Positions 48,771 to 60,779 of a stretch of DNA of 64,000 bases are shown piece after piece. Origin of the DNA: Citrobacter amalonaticus (GTDB lineage Bacteria > Pseudomonadota > Gammaproteobacteria > Enterobacterales > Enterobacteriaceae); the NCBI GenBank assembly GCA_028994555.1, contig JARDVN010000002.1, forward strand, positions 62,001 through 126,000. The letters are read 5' to 3'. Below the pieces are notes generated by a model. The model was given only the letters and a program-made list of their open reading frames with translations, searched no databases and was not told the origin of the DNA. Positions within the stretch are counted from its first letter, which is position 1; every line of letters starts with the position of its first letter. The translations under genes and the position numbers were made by a program.

Positions 48771-49345
48771 AAAATTTGAACATTTTGACCAGAAAGGGCA
48801 GTTCCAGAGGCGAGGCTCAAAAGGAACAGGCAGTAAGATCCGCAAAGATGTTGGGGGTGGGTGCAGCGCTACTTATTTTGTCGGGCTGTTCGACGTTCAA
48901 CATCGGCAAGGATGAGTATAGCTGTCCGGGAATGCCGAATGGTGTTCAGTGTATGTCAGCGCGAGACGTTTACGCCGCAACCAATGACGGAAATGTCCCG
49001 CGTCCAATGAAACCAGAGGAAGTCGAGGCCAAAGCGGAAGCGGATGGCGAAGGTTCCTCAAACGTTTCAGCGAACTCATCTAGCTCCGGAGACCCGGTGA
49101 TTGACAACTATGTCGCACCGCGTCTTCCGGATCGCCCGATTCCAATTCGTACACCAGCACAGGTTATGCGGATTTGGGTAGCTCCCTGGGAGGACACCAA
49201 TGGTGATCTCATCGTGACAGGGTATGTCTATACCGAAATCGAACCGCGCAGGTGGGTGATTGGGGATGGCACACCGCAAAGTGAGCCAGTTTTGAGACCG
49301 CTGCAAACGGTACAACACGAACCGAAGTCTGAAACAACCAAATAG
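48767..49345 (+). CDS. traV: TraV, outer-membrane lipoprotein
   Basis: Overlaps traB by ATGA. ALLILSGCSTF is a lipobox; a later start at 48847 (MLGVGAALLILSGC) would give the more usual signal peptide. Cys pair YSCPGMPNGVQC follows, then a Ser/Asp-rich linker. VirB7-like anchor of the core complex. Confidence 0.88.
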   Translation: MKNLNILTRKGSSRGEAQKEQAVRSAKMLGVGAALLILSGCSTFNIGKDEYSCPGMPNGVQCMSARDVYAATNDGNVPRPMKPEEVEAKAEADGEGSSNVSANSSSSGDPVIDNYVAPRLPDRPIPIRTPAQVMRIWVAPWEDTNGDLIVTGYVYTEIEPRRWVIGDGTPQSEPVLRPLQTVQHEPKSETTK

Positions 49346-49357
49346 GAGATGTTCTTG

Positions 49358-49741
49358 ATGAACGCAAATCAGTTGGCGAATGCCTCAAGTAAAAACAACG
49401 CACTCTTCCTCTTCCTGGGGTTGATGGTGGTAGCCTTCCTGCTCGTGCCGGATCAGGCCCACGCTGGTACTGGTGGTACAGCGTTTGACGACGTATGGGT
49501 AACTCTCAAGGATTGGACCCAAGGTACTTTGGGTCGAATCGTTGCGGGTGCGATGATCCTGGTCGGTGTTGTTGGTGGTATCGCTCGCCAGAGCCTCATG
49601 GCTTTCGCTATGGGTATCGGTGGCGGTATGGGCCTGTACAACTCCCCGACCGTAGTGGAATCCATCATGTCTGCTACTCTGGAACATGCAGAGAAGGTCA
49701 TCCCGGCTGTTGTGCAACTCAGCAATGGCCTGGGGGTGTAA
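49358..49741 (+). CDS. traA: TraA, pilin precursor
   Basis: 127 residues from the ATG at 49358 (GGAG upstream). A long leader (NALFLFLGLMVVAFLLVPDQAHA, cleaved at AHA) is followed by a short pilin with two hydrophobic segments (IVAGAMILVGVVGGIA; LMAFAMGIGGGMGLY), the F-like pilin layout. Last gene of the traL operon before a terminator. Confidence 0.88.
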   Translation: MNANQLANASSKNNALFLFLGLMVVAFLLVPDQAHAGTGGTAFDDVWVTLKDWTQGTLGRIVAGAMILVGVVGGIARQSLMAFAMGIGGGMGLYNSPTVVESIMSATLEHAEKVIPAVVQLSNGLGV

Positions 49742-49773
49742 AAGACACCTTGCCGTTAATCAACGGGTGATAG

Positions 49774-49800
49774 GGGCAGCCTAAAAGCTGCCCTTATTTT
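49774..49800 (+). terminator. Terminator after traA
   Basis: GGGCAGC (49774-49780) with GCTGCCC (49787-49793), followed by TTATTTTTT. Confidence 0.75.
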
Positions 49801-50026
49801 TTGGCAAAAAAGTCCAGTCATAACAAATTCCAACTATTTCCCTAGATTCTACGTCAGTACTTCAAAAAGCATAATCAAAGCCTTGATAAATATGCATTCC
49901 TTCGAAATTCAGCTTTCACCCATTGGGTGAAAGAAAAGTGCTCAAAAATATGTTAAATTATCAGCTTTTATGACTCGATATATGGTAAAATAATAGTAAG
50001 AAAAGTAGTAAAAAGGGGTTCTAATT

Positions 50027-51289
50027 ATGATTAATAAAATTGATTTCAAAGCTAAGAATCTAACATCAAATGCAGGTCTTTTTCTGCTCCTTGAGAATGC
50101 AAAAAGCAATGGGATTTTTGATTTTATTGAAAATGACCTCGTATTTGATAATGACTCAACAAATAAAATCAAGATGAATCATATAAAGACCATGCTCTGC
50201 GGTCACTTCATTGGCATTGATAAGTTAGAACGTCTAAAGCTACTTCAAAATGATCCCCTCGTCAACGAGTTTGATATTTCCGTAAAAGAACCTGAAACAG
50301 TGTCACGGTTTCTAGGAAACTTCAACTTCAAGACAACCCAAATGTTTAGAGACATTAATTTTAAAGTCTTTAAAAAACTGCTCACTAAAAGTAAATTGAC
50401 ATCCATTACGATTGATATTGATAGTAGTGTAATTAACGTAGAAGGTCATCAAGAAGGTGCGTCAAAAGGATATAATCCTAAGAAACTGGGAAACCGATGC
50501 TACAATATCCAATTTGCATTTTGCGACGAATTAAAAGCATATGTTACCGGATTTGTAAGAAGTGGCAATACTTACACTGCAAACGGTGCTGCGGAAATGA
50601 TCAAAGAAATTGTTGCTAACATCAAATCAGACGATTTAGAAATTTTATTTCGAATGGATAGTGGCTACTTTGATGAAAAAATTATCGAAACGATAGAATC
50701 TCTTGGATGCAAATATTTAATTAAAGCCAAAAGTTATTCTACACTCACCTCACAAGCAACGAATTCATCAATTGTATTCGTTAAAGGAGAAGAAGGTAGA
50801 GAAACTACAGAACTGTATACAAAATTAGTTAAATGGGAAAAAGACAGAAGATTTGTCGTATCTCGCGTACTGAAACCAGAAAAAGAAAGAGCACAATTAT
50901 CACTTTTAGAAGGTTCCGAATACGACTACTTTTTCTTTGTAACAAATACTACCTTGCTTTCTGAAAAAGTAGTTATATACTATGAAAAGCGTGGTAATGC
51001 TGAAAACTATATCAAAGAAGCCAAATACGACATGGCGGTGGGTCATCTCTTGCTAAAGTCATTTTGGGCGAATGAAGCCGTGTTTCAAATGATGATGCTT
51101 TCATATAACCTATTTTTGTTGTTCAAGTTTGATTCCTTGGACTCTTCAGAATACAGACAGCAAATAAAGACCTTTCGTTTGAAGTATGTATTTCTTGCAG
51201 CAAAAATAATCAAAACCGCAAGATATGTAATCATGAAGTTGTCGGAAAACTATCCGTACAAGGGAGTGTATGAAAAATGTCTGGTATAA
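50027..51289 (+). CDS. tnpA: ISEcp1 transposase
   Basis: 420 residues, IS1380-family DDE transposase with TITIDIDSSVINVEGHQEGA and FRMDSGYFDEKI supplying Asp residues and RGNAENYIKEAKYDMAVG the Glu region. Intact despite many A runs. It mobilises downstream DNA by using imperfect right ends. Confidence 0.95.
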   Translation: MINKIDFKAKNLTSNAGLFLLLENAKSNGIFDFIENDLVFDNDSTNKIKMNHIKTMLCGHFIGIDKLERLKLLQNDPLVNEFDISVKEPETVSRFLGNFNFKTTQMFRDINFKVFKKLLTKSKLTSITIDIDSSVINVEGHQEGASKGYNPKKLGNRCYNIQFAFCDELKAYVTGFVRSGNTYTANGAAEMIKEIVANIKSDDLEILFRMDSGYFDEKIIETIESLGCKYLIKAKSYSTLTSQATNSSIVFVKGEEGRETTELYTKLVKWEKDRRFVVSRVLKPEKERAQLSLLEGSEYDYFFFVTNTTLLSEKVVIYYEKRGNAENYIKEAKYDMAVGHLLLKSFWANEAVFQMMMLSYNLFLLFKFDSLDSSEYRQQIKTFRLKYVFLAAKIIKTARYVIMKLSENYPYKGVYEKCLV

Positions 51290-51392
51290 TAAGAATATCA
51301 TCAATAAAATTGAGTGTTGCTCTGTGGATAACTTGCAGAGTTTATTAAGTATCATTGCAGCAAAGATGAAATCAATGATTTATCAAAAATGA

Positions 51393-51422
51393 TTGAAAGG
51401 TGGTTGTAAATAATGTTACAAT
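51393..51422 (+). promoter_or_regulatory. Outward promoter of ISEcp1
   Basis: TTGAAA (51393-51398), 18 nt, TACAAT (51417-51422). This is the outward ISEcp1 promoter known to drive downstream bla genes. The region to 51612 holds the element end and the native bla leader. Confidence 0.8.
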
Positions 51423-51495
51423 GTGTGAGAAGCAGTCTAAATTCTTCGTGAAATAGTGATTTTTGAAGCTAATAAAAAACACACGTGGAATTTAG

Positions 51496-52760
<1,265 letters not shown>

Positions 52761-52768
52761 CTGACGAT

Positions 52769-52790
52769 GAGGCCCAGGATATTGGGCCTC
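52769..52790 (+). terminator. Terminator after blaCMY
   Basis: GAGGCCCA (52769-52776) with TGGGCCTC (52783-52790), then CTTTCTTTC. Confidence 0.65.
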
Positions 52791-52853
52791 CTTTCTTTCT
52801 CTTTTTTTCCTGTTGTCATCTACACTTAACAAAAATACAGCAAGGAAAATCCC

Positions 52854-53387
52854 ATGCGCATTTTGCCCGTCGTTGCTGCAGTTACGGCTGCATTCCTGGT
52901 TGTCGCGTGTAGCTCCCCGACACCGCCGAAAGGCGTTACCGTGGTAAATAACTTTGATGCCAAACGCTATCTGGGAACCTGGTATGAAATTGCGCGCTTC
53001 GACCATCGTTTCGAGCGCGGATTGGATAAAGTGACCGCAACATACAGCTTGCGCGACGACGGCGGCATCAACGTTATTAACAAGGGCTATAACCCTGACA
53101 GGGAGATGTGGCAGAAAACGGAAGGGAAAGCCTATTTCACCGGCGACCCAAGCAGAGCCGCGCTTAAGGTTTCTTTTTTCGGCCCCTTCTATGGCGGGTA
53201 TAACGTAATTGCACTCGACCGGGAATATCGTCACGCGCTGGTTTGTGGTCCGGATCGCGACTACCTGTGGATCCTTTCACGGACCCCTACTATTTCAGAT
53301 GAAATGAAACAGCAAATGTTAGCCATCGCGACCCGGGAAGGGTTTGAAGTGAATAAACTGATTTGGGTGAAACAGCCTGGCGCTTAG
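52854..53387 (+). CDS. blc: Blc, outer-membrane lipocalin
   Basis: 177 residues with lipobox FLVVACSS, lipocalin motif [11 protein letters not shown] and the later [14 protein letters not shown]. Binds lipids in the outer membrane. It comes from the Citrobacter ampC locus and has been carried along with blaCMY. Intact. Confidence 0.95.
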
Positions 53388-53701
53388 TGAGTGCTCAGCT
53401 TCAGACCAATAATGCCAGCAACGATCAGCCCAAGGCTCAGCAAACGTGCCGGGCTGGCAGACTCACCCAGCAGCAAAATCCCTGTAATGGCCGCCCCAAC
53501 AGCGCCAATACCGGTCCAGACCGCATAAGCGGTTCCTACAGGCAACGTGCGCATTGCCCAAGAGAGCATGGCGATACTGACGATCATCGCCGCAATAGTG
53601 ATAATGCTTGGCGTAAGACGCGTAAAACCGTGGGTGTATTTCAGGCCAATCGCCCAGACAACTTCGAGCAAACCTGCAATTAATAAAACGATCCAGGACA
53701 T
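53384..53701 (-). CDS. sugE: SugE (Gdx), small multidrug resistance-family protein
   Basis: 105 residues with four TM segments and the SMR glutamate ([17 protein letters not shown], Glu13). The Gdx subgroup exports guanidinium and some quaternary ammonium compounds. Convergent with blc, overlapping by 4 nt. Intact passenger gene. Confidence 0.95.
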
Positions 53702-53958
53702 ATCAGGCTCCAGAACAATGGGGCCGTCCCCGGTGAAAGAAGCGTTTGCAGGTCGTCCTGCAAAGCTAATGTGTGAAATGGCATTTTTGCCCGGAAGAAA
53801 ATGAATTTCAACCTTTTTTATTCACCGCCTGCTAAAAGCAAGAATTAAGCATAATTAGCGGCGTAGTTCCCGCATTTGGCACTCATCGGAGTTCTCTATG
53901 ATGAAGGGCTTTCTGAAACCAGAAAGTCGATTGCCCCTCTTCTGAATGCGAAACGTTT

Positions 53959-54322
53959 ATGCTTAAAATTTTAGTGATTGACCGGTGCCACTTTACCCGC
54001 ACAGGGATAGAGGCCTTGCTTAATCATTCTGGCAGGTTCAGCTCCTCATTTCTGGTATCAGGAATCAATAATCTCCTGTTAGCAAAAGAGCATATTTTGC
54101 AATGGAAACCGCATCTGGTGATCGCGGATTTATACAGTTTTATTAGCGAGACGCACTCCAGTCCGCCAATTAAACCTTTTTTTATGAGTTGTGGCGTCAT
54201 CCCACTAATTTTACTGCAATCAGCAGACAGACAGCATGCACCCATCGTGCCCTCTCAATCCGTAGCCCATTCGGTCTTGACCAAGCACACCACGCTGAAC
54301 ACACTCTCCCACACAATTCAGG
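53959..54322 (+). pseudogene. EcnR-like regulator, truncated
   Basis: A receiver-like N-terminus (MLKILVIDRCHFTRTGIEALL...) and middle of the LuxR-type regulator found beside sugE in Citrobacter. The chromosomal part ends at the inferred ISEcp1 right end (54322); the frame runs on to 54408 in plasmid DNA, adding unrelated residues. The HTH domain is absent. Gene-free 53702-53958 holds only its upstream region. Confidence 0.7.
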
Positions 54323-54327
54323 ATTTC
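54323..54327. repeat. ATTTC duplication right of the ISEcp1 unit
   Basis: Matches 49836-49840. It marks where plasmid backbone resumes. Confidence 0.6.
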
Positions 54328-54333
54328 CTTATT

Positions 54334-54349
54334 TGCTCAAAAAAGGGCA
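54334..54349 (+). promoter_or_regulatory. AcaCD-like activator box 5
   Basis: TGCTCAAAAAAGGGCA, 97 nt before the ATG at 54431, and only 6 bases beyond the ISEcp1-unit duplication. Confidence 0.5.
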
Positions 54350-54430
54350 CTTCCACAGCCCATGTTTATGCACTCCCTCCCGTAACCTCCAGCATTGGGT
54401 TCTTGTAACTCAAAACGAATGGAGAATGCG

Positions 54431-57400
54431 ATGATCAATTTCAAGCCTAAAATTCCGGCGATGCTTGGGGCTCTGGCGGTTCTTACCGCTGGTGCTGCTC
54501 ATGCAGAGCTGCTGGAATACACCTTTAAGGCTCCAGATGGTACGCAACGGTCTCTGACTCCGAATGCCAACTATGCCAACCCAACGGGCAATATCTCGTT
54601 TGCCTTGAGTGCCGGTATCGACCGAAAGGTAAAGATTTCGGTGCTTCGGTCGGATGGAACAGTGGTTTCGACAGCGACCAGCCACCTTCTTGGGGCTACT
54701 GATCGCATCACAGTGGGTGGAAAATCCTACTATGGTGCGGAACTTCAACTACCAGCTCCAGTTGGTGGGGCATACACTATCAGGGCGGAAATTCTTGCCT
54801 CTGATGGTTCTACAGTACAGACGGATGAATACCCTCTTACTGTCGATGTGACGCCGCCAACCTACTCTTCGCTTGCCCCGGTTTATAGTAACTATGGGCA
54901 GGTTACTAGCGGTGATGTTTGGAAACTGGGTCTAGGTGGCTCTGAGGATAATGCCTTTTTTGCTGTCAGGAATCTCTGATGAGTCACCCATCAAAGGCGT
55001 CAAAGCAAAGCTGTATCGTCAAGACGGTTCACTCTACAAAGATGTATCCGTGAACTACGATGACGCTAACGGACAAGCTAGACAGTCTTTCCAATCTGGC
55101 TTTTTCCCAGCCTCTGACTTGGATGAAGTGTTTACACTTCAGTTTGAGATAAGCGATAGCGCTGGAAATAGCTATCTTTCACCTCGTCAAAAAGTGATGT
55201 TTGATAGCATAACCAATGCTCCGTCTGCACCTTTTGGTGTTTATGACCCTTCAAGTACAAACAACTTAGGCCCTGGATTAACCGGATTTGTTGCTTACAC
55301 TGAGGGCATGACAGTTAAAACTAACCCAATCAAGTTAGCTTGGCGTGTTCCGCGTGATAACTGGCATGAGTATAGAGAAGGTGGGATAAATATGACCAAT
55401 GCCTTGGGAGAGATGTCCAAGGTAGGAGAAGATGCCAGCTATGTTTATCTCGTCACAACCGCACCTTATGGCAATACCGACGGCAATTATTGGCGTTGGG
55501 TGAACTTCGGCCAGTGGGGGGGAGGCGGTATTGCTTATAACCTCACACTCTCTCCATCAGCGCCTAAAAGTCCCAGACTTTTGGGTGTGGACTACAATTA
55601 CAGTGATATAGGATGGTCTAGTTTTTACCGCTACTGGGTGAACAATTCTGTTCTTCCTGTCACTGTTAGTAGTATCCGTGTCAAAGTTGAACCAAGGCCT
55701 TACGTTCAAACTGCCGTTCACAGGGGAAGCTGTGAAATTCCTGTTGGTCAAGATAGCTGCGTGATTGCAAATAGCTTCACAATGGCTAAAGGCACAACAG
55801 GGTACGTCCACGATAATGCGACAGTTTTCAATCCGGATAAATCTCTTCGCTCGAATCCTCTTTGGGCAGAGGTTAACTGGAACGATCAGCACTACCCTCA
55901 GCTAAGTCAGCAGTTCGATCAAAATAGCAAGGTATTTACCTTATTCGTTAACCAGCCAGGACGAGGCGCTTACTTTGATAGGCTGCGTCTGCGAAGTGCA
56001 TGGATTGAAGATAGCAAAGGCAACAAGCTGTCTCCAACTGGTGGGTTAATAGCCAACAACTGGGAGAACTACACTTACCAGTGGGATCTTAAAACTCTCC
56101 CTGAGGGGCAATACAGTCTTGTTGCCGCAGCAGAGGAGATGCACGGGCCTTTAACGCGACAACCAATGTTCCAGATAACGTCTGATAGAACGCCACCAAC
56201 CATGACACTCAGTGTGGCAGATGGAGCAGCTATCCAGACTCTAGATGATGTTGTTATTACCTTGGCTGATGCTATCGACCCTTCACCTAAATTGACCTCT
56301 ATTGCCCTTGTAGGGGGGGCCTGCCAATGACAAGGTGCAGTTGTCTTGGCGTGAGGAGTCGAAAGGTCGATTCCGCCTTGAGTACCCGGTAATGTTCCCT
56401 TCTTTGAAGGAAGGGGAATCTTACACGCTGACTGTTTCCGGTGAGGATGCACAAGGCAATGCGGTTCAAAAGGCTGTTGGCTTCGAGTACAAACCTCGTC
56501 AGGTAATGCTGGCGGATGGGATGGATGGCAAGGTCATGGTCCCCGCTGTCACTCATGAATTTGTTCATGCAGATGGCAAACGGATCATCGAAACCAAGCC
56601 GCTGACGCTCAGTGATGGTGCTGTCGTGACAGGTTCATACGACGTGTTTGCGACCCTACGTTCTGATGCGAAAGTACCGCTGGTGGTTAATGGGGTGCGT
56701 ATCGAGCCAGGCCAGACAATGGGGATCATGAGCCAACATGATTTCGGTGCGTCAGGTGGTCGTTTGAGCATTCCGGTTAAACCTGCTGTTCCTGATGTGG
56801 TCGGCTCTTCCAGCCTTCTTGTCATGACCTCCGCGCCGAACTCACCCATCTTGGTTGTGGACATCAATACCTGGAAAGGGACGGCTAAGCTCTCTGCTGA
56901 ATCATGGACAATTCGCCAGGTCATTGACCCAGTGAAAATCTATGCCCTGCCAGAGTCGGGTGTGCCTTGCCGGTTCACCACGAAAGAGGATGTGGCTATG
57001 GCCGCAGACCCAATTCGTGACCCGGTGTGTTTGCTCCAGTGGGACAGAACTCCAGATGAGGCTGAACAAACTACGCAGGACAACAACGGGATGAAAGTTG
57101 CTGGGCTGGTGGGGCAGGCTGTGAGCATTGGTGAACAACCTGTCGAATACAGCCTGTACCTGTTCAGTGGTGACGGTTCCAAGGTAAAAGTTGGGTCTGG
57201 CTCTCAGAACCTGACGGTAACTACTGCCTATGGCTCTGTTGGCTACACCCCGATTGATGACATTGCTCAGGTGAATCGCGTCATTGAAGATTTTGATGTG
57301 AACTTCAAGCAGAGCAAGGGGCCAGACTGTTCTATAACCCTCAGCGCAGACCGTGCGAAAAAAGAGGCCGCGAACAAGGCTGTTGGTAGTGCAAGCCGTG

Positions 57401-59921
57401 CCTGTCTGTTCGAGTGGCAGCAGATCCCCGATGGATTGGTCCAAGACCCGTTATCGGAATCACCTTCGCTCTCTGGTTCATTGGCCTCCAACGGCGTTCA
57501 TCCACTGGGGTGGCGGGTAAGTATTTTCACCCGTAACGGCACTAGGGTGACGTTGAACGACGAGACTTTCAATGTCGAAGCGGTTGACCCACCAGCTCCG
57601 ACCGTTGAACTAGCCTCCGACTACAACTTCAAAGACAACATCTACTTGGTGCCGATGACAGGTAACTACCTGGGTGATGCCATTATCAACTCTGAACGAG
57701 CTGATCTGGATATTGCCATATCGCGCAACTCGGATGTTCTTGAGTCTGAGACCTTCACTCCGGGATGGGGTGCCACCAATAAGGTGTATCGCCGCATCAA
57801 TACCGATGAGCGAGCGTTGTGGGAGGAGACCACCTACAAGGTGAACGCGGCCTACAACAAGGTGCCTGATGTGAAGACTGAGGTTGTCTACCGGGCTATC
57901 TCTGCACCTTCTGACAGTATCCGTCCTATCGTTGAAGTTAAAGGTGATACCGCGATTGACACCCAGGCATTGCCGGTTAGGGTTCTCATCCGTGATCAGT
58001 ACAAACCTGATGGTGACTATGACGCTAACACGATGGGGGTGTGGAAAGTACGCCTGATCCAGCAAAAGGCCTACAACGAGACGGTTGCGCTCACTGATTA
58101 TGCGGAAGCATCGAACGGTGAAGCTCAGTTCTCAGTAGACCTGTCTGGTGTGGATACTTCCTCCGTCCGTATCGCTGCTGAGGCTGTTCTGGAAAGCCCT
58201 GTTGAGGGTTACAACCGCACAGAGTTGTCTATCAGACCTGCCTTCTTGACAGTGCTTCGCGGTGGTGCCATCGGTGCTGGCGTGGAGGCTCGCAAGTTGT
58301 CTGGTGAAGCTCCGTTCACTGCTGTGTTCAAGCTATCTTTGGACGACCGTCAGGATCTCCGGGCTACCGGCCAGGTTGTGTGGGAAACCAGTAAGGACGA
58401 CGGTAAAACCTGGGAGCAGTTCATCCCAGAAGATCGATACAAGTATCAGCTTGTGAAGACCTTCGACAAGGGGGGAGTACCAGGTTCGGGCCAAGGTGGT
58501 GAACGTCAACTCAGGTGCGGAAAAGTACACCGAAGCGGTCAGTGTTGTCGCTTACGACAAACCTGATATTGCTGTTATCGGCCCGACCACGTTGTTTGTC
58601 GGAAGTGAAGGCAAGTACACAGCGAACCTGACGTTGAACGATGAGCCAATCTCCGGTGGCAATGCCATTGTTGAGTGGTCTACTGACGGTGGCAAAACCT
58701 ACGCGCAGACAGGGGATAGCATCACGCTTTCGAGCGATGAAGAAACCCGATACCGCCTGTGGGCTCGTGTGCGCTCTGCCACGGCACCGGCTGATGACGG
58801 CTATGCCTATGAAGTTGCGAAAACGGCGGTTGACTTCCGAGCAGTGAAGGCACCTCGTCCTTACGTGACAGGGCCGCGAGTTATTGAGACCGGTAAGAAG
58901 TATGTGTTCAAAGCCGAAACCAGCCTGCCTTACCGTGGGATGGACGTGAAGCTGAACGGGTTCTTCACGCTGCCTGATGGCTCGATTGTGCAGGGTGATA
59001 CTGCTGAGTACGAACCCTCTGACACTGACCTCAATCAGGCTACTGTAGAAACGAAGTACACCACCTGGATCGAAGGATACCGAGATCAGGGTGCAGAGGC
59101 TTCGCATAGCCTACGCTCCCGCGTTTGGCAGTATGTATGGCCGAGCTTCGGAATGCAGGTTAGGAAGAACGCAGACGTGGCTCCTGCGACGATCACCGCG
59201 TCAGTGCGGCCAATTGCCTTCAACGGCAAGCTGGAAGAGCCGACCTACGAGTGGGAGTTGCCGGAAGGCGCTGTGATTCAGGATCAGCGGCAGGATATTG
59301 TCCGGTCCTTTGTGATCAATGAGCCGGGTGATTACAACATCAAGGTCACTGTCCGTGATGCTCGCGGCCATGAGACCGTGATCGAGCAACCGCTCAAGAT
59401 CGGCCAGGCAGCGCCCTATGCCATTGACCTGCAATACTCTGGCTCGAACAAATACGAGCGTGAGCCTCTGGATGTGCTGTTGCGACCGTACATTTCTGGC
59501 GGCCACCCACGCGACCGTATTTCGACTCGTGTTTATTCGGTAGATGGTACACCGTTGGAAAGCAGTGGTTACTACGGCAGAGCAACTCTGGGCGCTGGTG
59601 AGCACAGCATCAAGCTGAAAATAACCTCAGAAATGGGGCATGAAGCTGAGGGCGAGGTGAACATCAATGTTGCAGAGAACAAGTTGCCTGCATGTAGCCT
59701 GAGCTCACGAGAGACCGTTGGGTCGTGGATCGTCTATGCGAACTGCGAAGATACCGATGGCCGCATGAAGTCCTACGAATGGACCATTGCCGGTGAGTTG
59801 CAGAGCATCAGCTCTGATCGAGTGACTATCAGCAAGGGCACCTATGAAACGATGCCGACCATCTCTCTGGTTGGGGTCGATGACTCTGGGGGGCAAATCC
59901 GAAGCTGTTACCATGAACTAA
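54431..59921 (+). CDS. Giant exported Ig-like repeat protein of the tra region
   Basis: With four homopolymer errors corrected (T6 54956, G7 56313, G6 58470, G6 59888) one gene of 1828 residues is restored, from MINFKPKIPAMLGALAVLTAGAAHAEL (signal peptide) to DDSGGKSEAVTMN. The body is a chain of beta-sandwich-like modules (e.g. LTVDVTPPTYSSL, TSDRTPPTMTLSVADGA, DEPISGGNAIVEWSTDGGKTY, YEWELPEGAVI), typical of Big/PKD Ig-like repeats. Large Big-domain proteins of IncHI plasmids aid conjugation; an adhesin or mating role here is inferred. Confidence 0.8.
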
Positions 59922-59935
59922 GGTTCATTCCTCTC

Positions 59936-59964
59936 AAAGCCCGGTTCAGACCGGGCTTTTTTTT
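59936..59964 (+). terminator. Strong terminator after the Ig-like gene
   Basis: AAAGCCCGG (59936-59944) with CCGGGCTTT (59951-59959), loop TTCAGA, T tract to 59964. Confidence 0.9.
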
Positions 59965-59979
59965 GTATCGCGCTGGAAT

Positions 59980-59994
59980 TGTCCAAATTGGGCT
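59980..59994 (+). promoter_or_regulatory. AcaCD-like activator box 6 (dsbC-traC)
   Basis: TGTCCAAATTGGGCT, 92 nt before the dsbC ATG, right behind the terminator. Confidence 0.6.
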
Positions 59995-60071
59995 ATTACA
60001 GAGGCGAGTCTATTTCCATCCCCCCGGATACACTGCCCAGCATCCAGTAATCCAATCTTAGGGGGATAGAC

Positions 60072-60779
60072 ATGCGGACAAAATTACTTGGGGCGCTGAT
60101 GGTGTTCGGGATTATTACCGGCACGGCTCATGCGTCATCGAAATTGGAAATCACCGATCCCAGAGCGGCGAAGATAGAGGACATTGTAGAGCTACCCATC
60201 AAAGGGGTTCGAGCCGTCCAAAGTGATGGGCAGATCATGTTCCTCTCTGAAAACGGACGATTTGTTATTTCAGGACAAATCTACGACCTGTGGAGCAAGA
60301 AGCCCCTCAACACGATGTCCCAAATGAGGGATGTAGCGGAGCGTATCCACTTCAAGAGCATGGGCATGGATGTGGACACGCTGAACACTGTGTCGATGGG
60401 GCGTGGTGACAAAGAGGTGGTGGTCTTTGTTGATCCTAGGTGCGCGGTTTGCCATCAGCTCATGGGTGATGCCAAATCGCTGGTGGATGATTACACCTTT
60501 AAATTTATCGTGATTCCAGCTCTGGGTGCTGAGTCCAACCGCCTGGCAAAAAACTTGTACTGCGCGAAAGACAAAACCCACGCGCTTGATGCGCTGATGA
60601 ACAACACCCTGGGTTCCCTTCCTTCAAAAGAAACCTGCGACCCCGGCCAATACGACCAAACGCTGCTGACAGCTCATTTCATTGGGATTGAGGGCGTTCC
60701 GTTCGTTGTTGCTCCGGATGGTCGTGTCAGCAAAGGACGTCCGAAGAACCTGAAATCATGGTTGGAGAGTGCTGAATGA
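60072..60779 (+). CDS. dsbC: DsbC-like periplasmic disulfide isomerase
   Basis: 235 residues with signal peptide (LLGALMVFGIITGTAHA). VVFVDPRCAVCHQL holds the thioredoxin-like CAVC active site (~Cys124, Cys127), and GIEGVPFVVAPDG the cis-Pro loop. An isomerase for Cys-rich Tra proteins in the periplasm. traC overlaps its stop codon. Confidence 0.92.
   Translation: MRTKLLGALMVFGIITGTAHASSKLEITDPRAAKIEDIVELPIKGVRAVQSDGQIMFLSENGRFVISGQIYDLWSKKPLNTMSQMRDVAERIHFKSMGMDVDTLNTVSMGRGDKEVVVFVDPRCAVCHQLMGDAKSLVDDYTFKFIVIPALGAESNRLAKNLYCAKDKTHALDALMNNTLGSLPSKETCDPGQYDQTLLTAHFIGIEGVPFVVAPDGRVSKGRPKNLKSWLESAE

Noticed and set aside
47540..49345. TraB-TraV fusion lipoprotein
   Set aside because: Removing one G from the run at 48752 restores the TraB stop and the ATGA overlap with traV.
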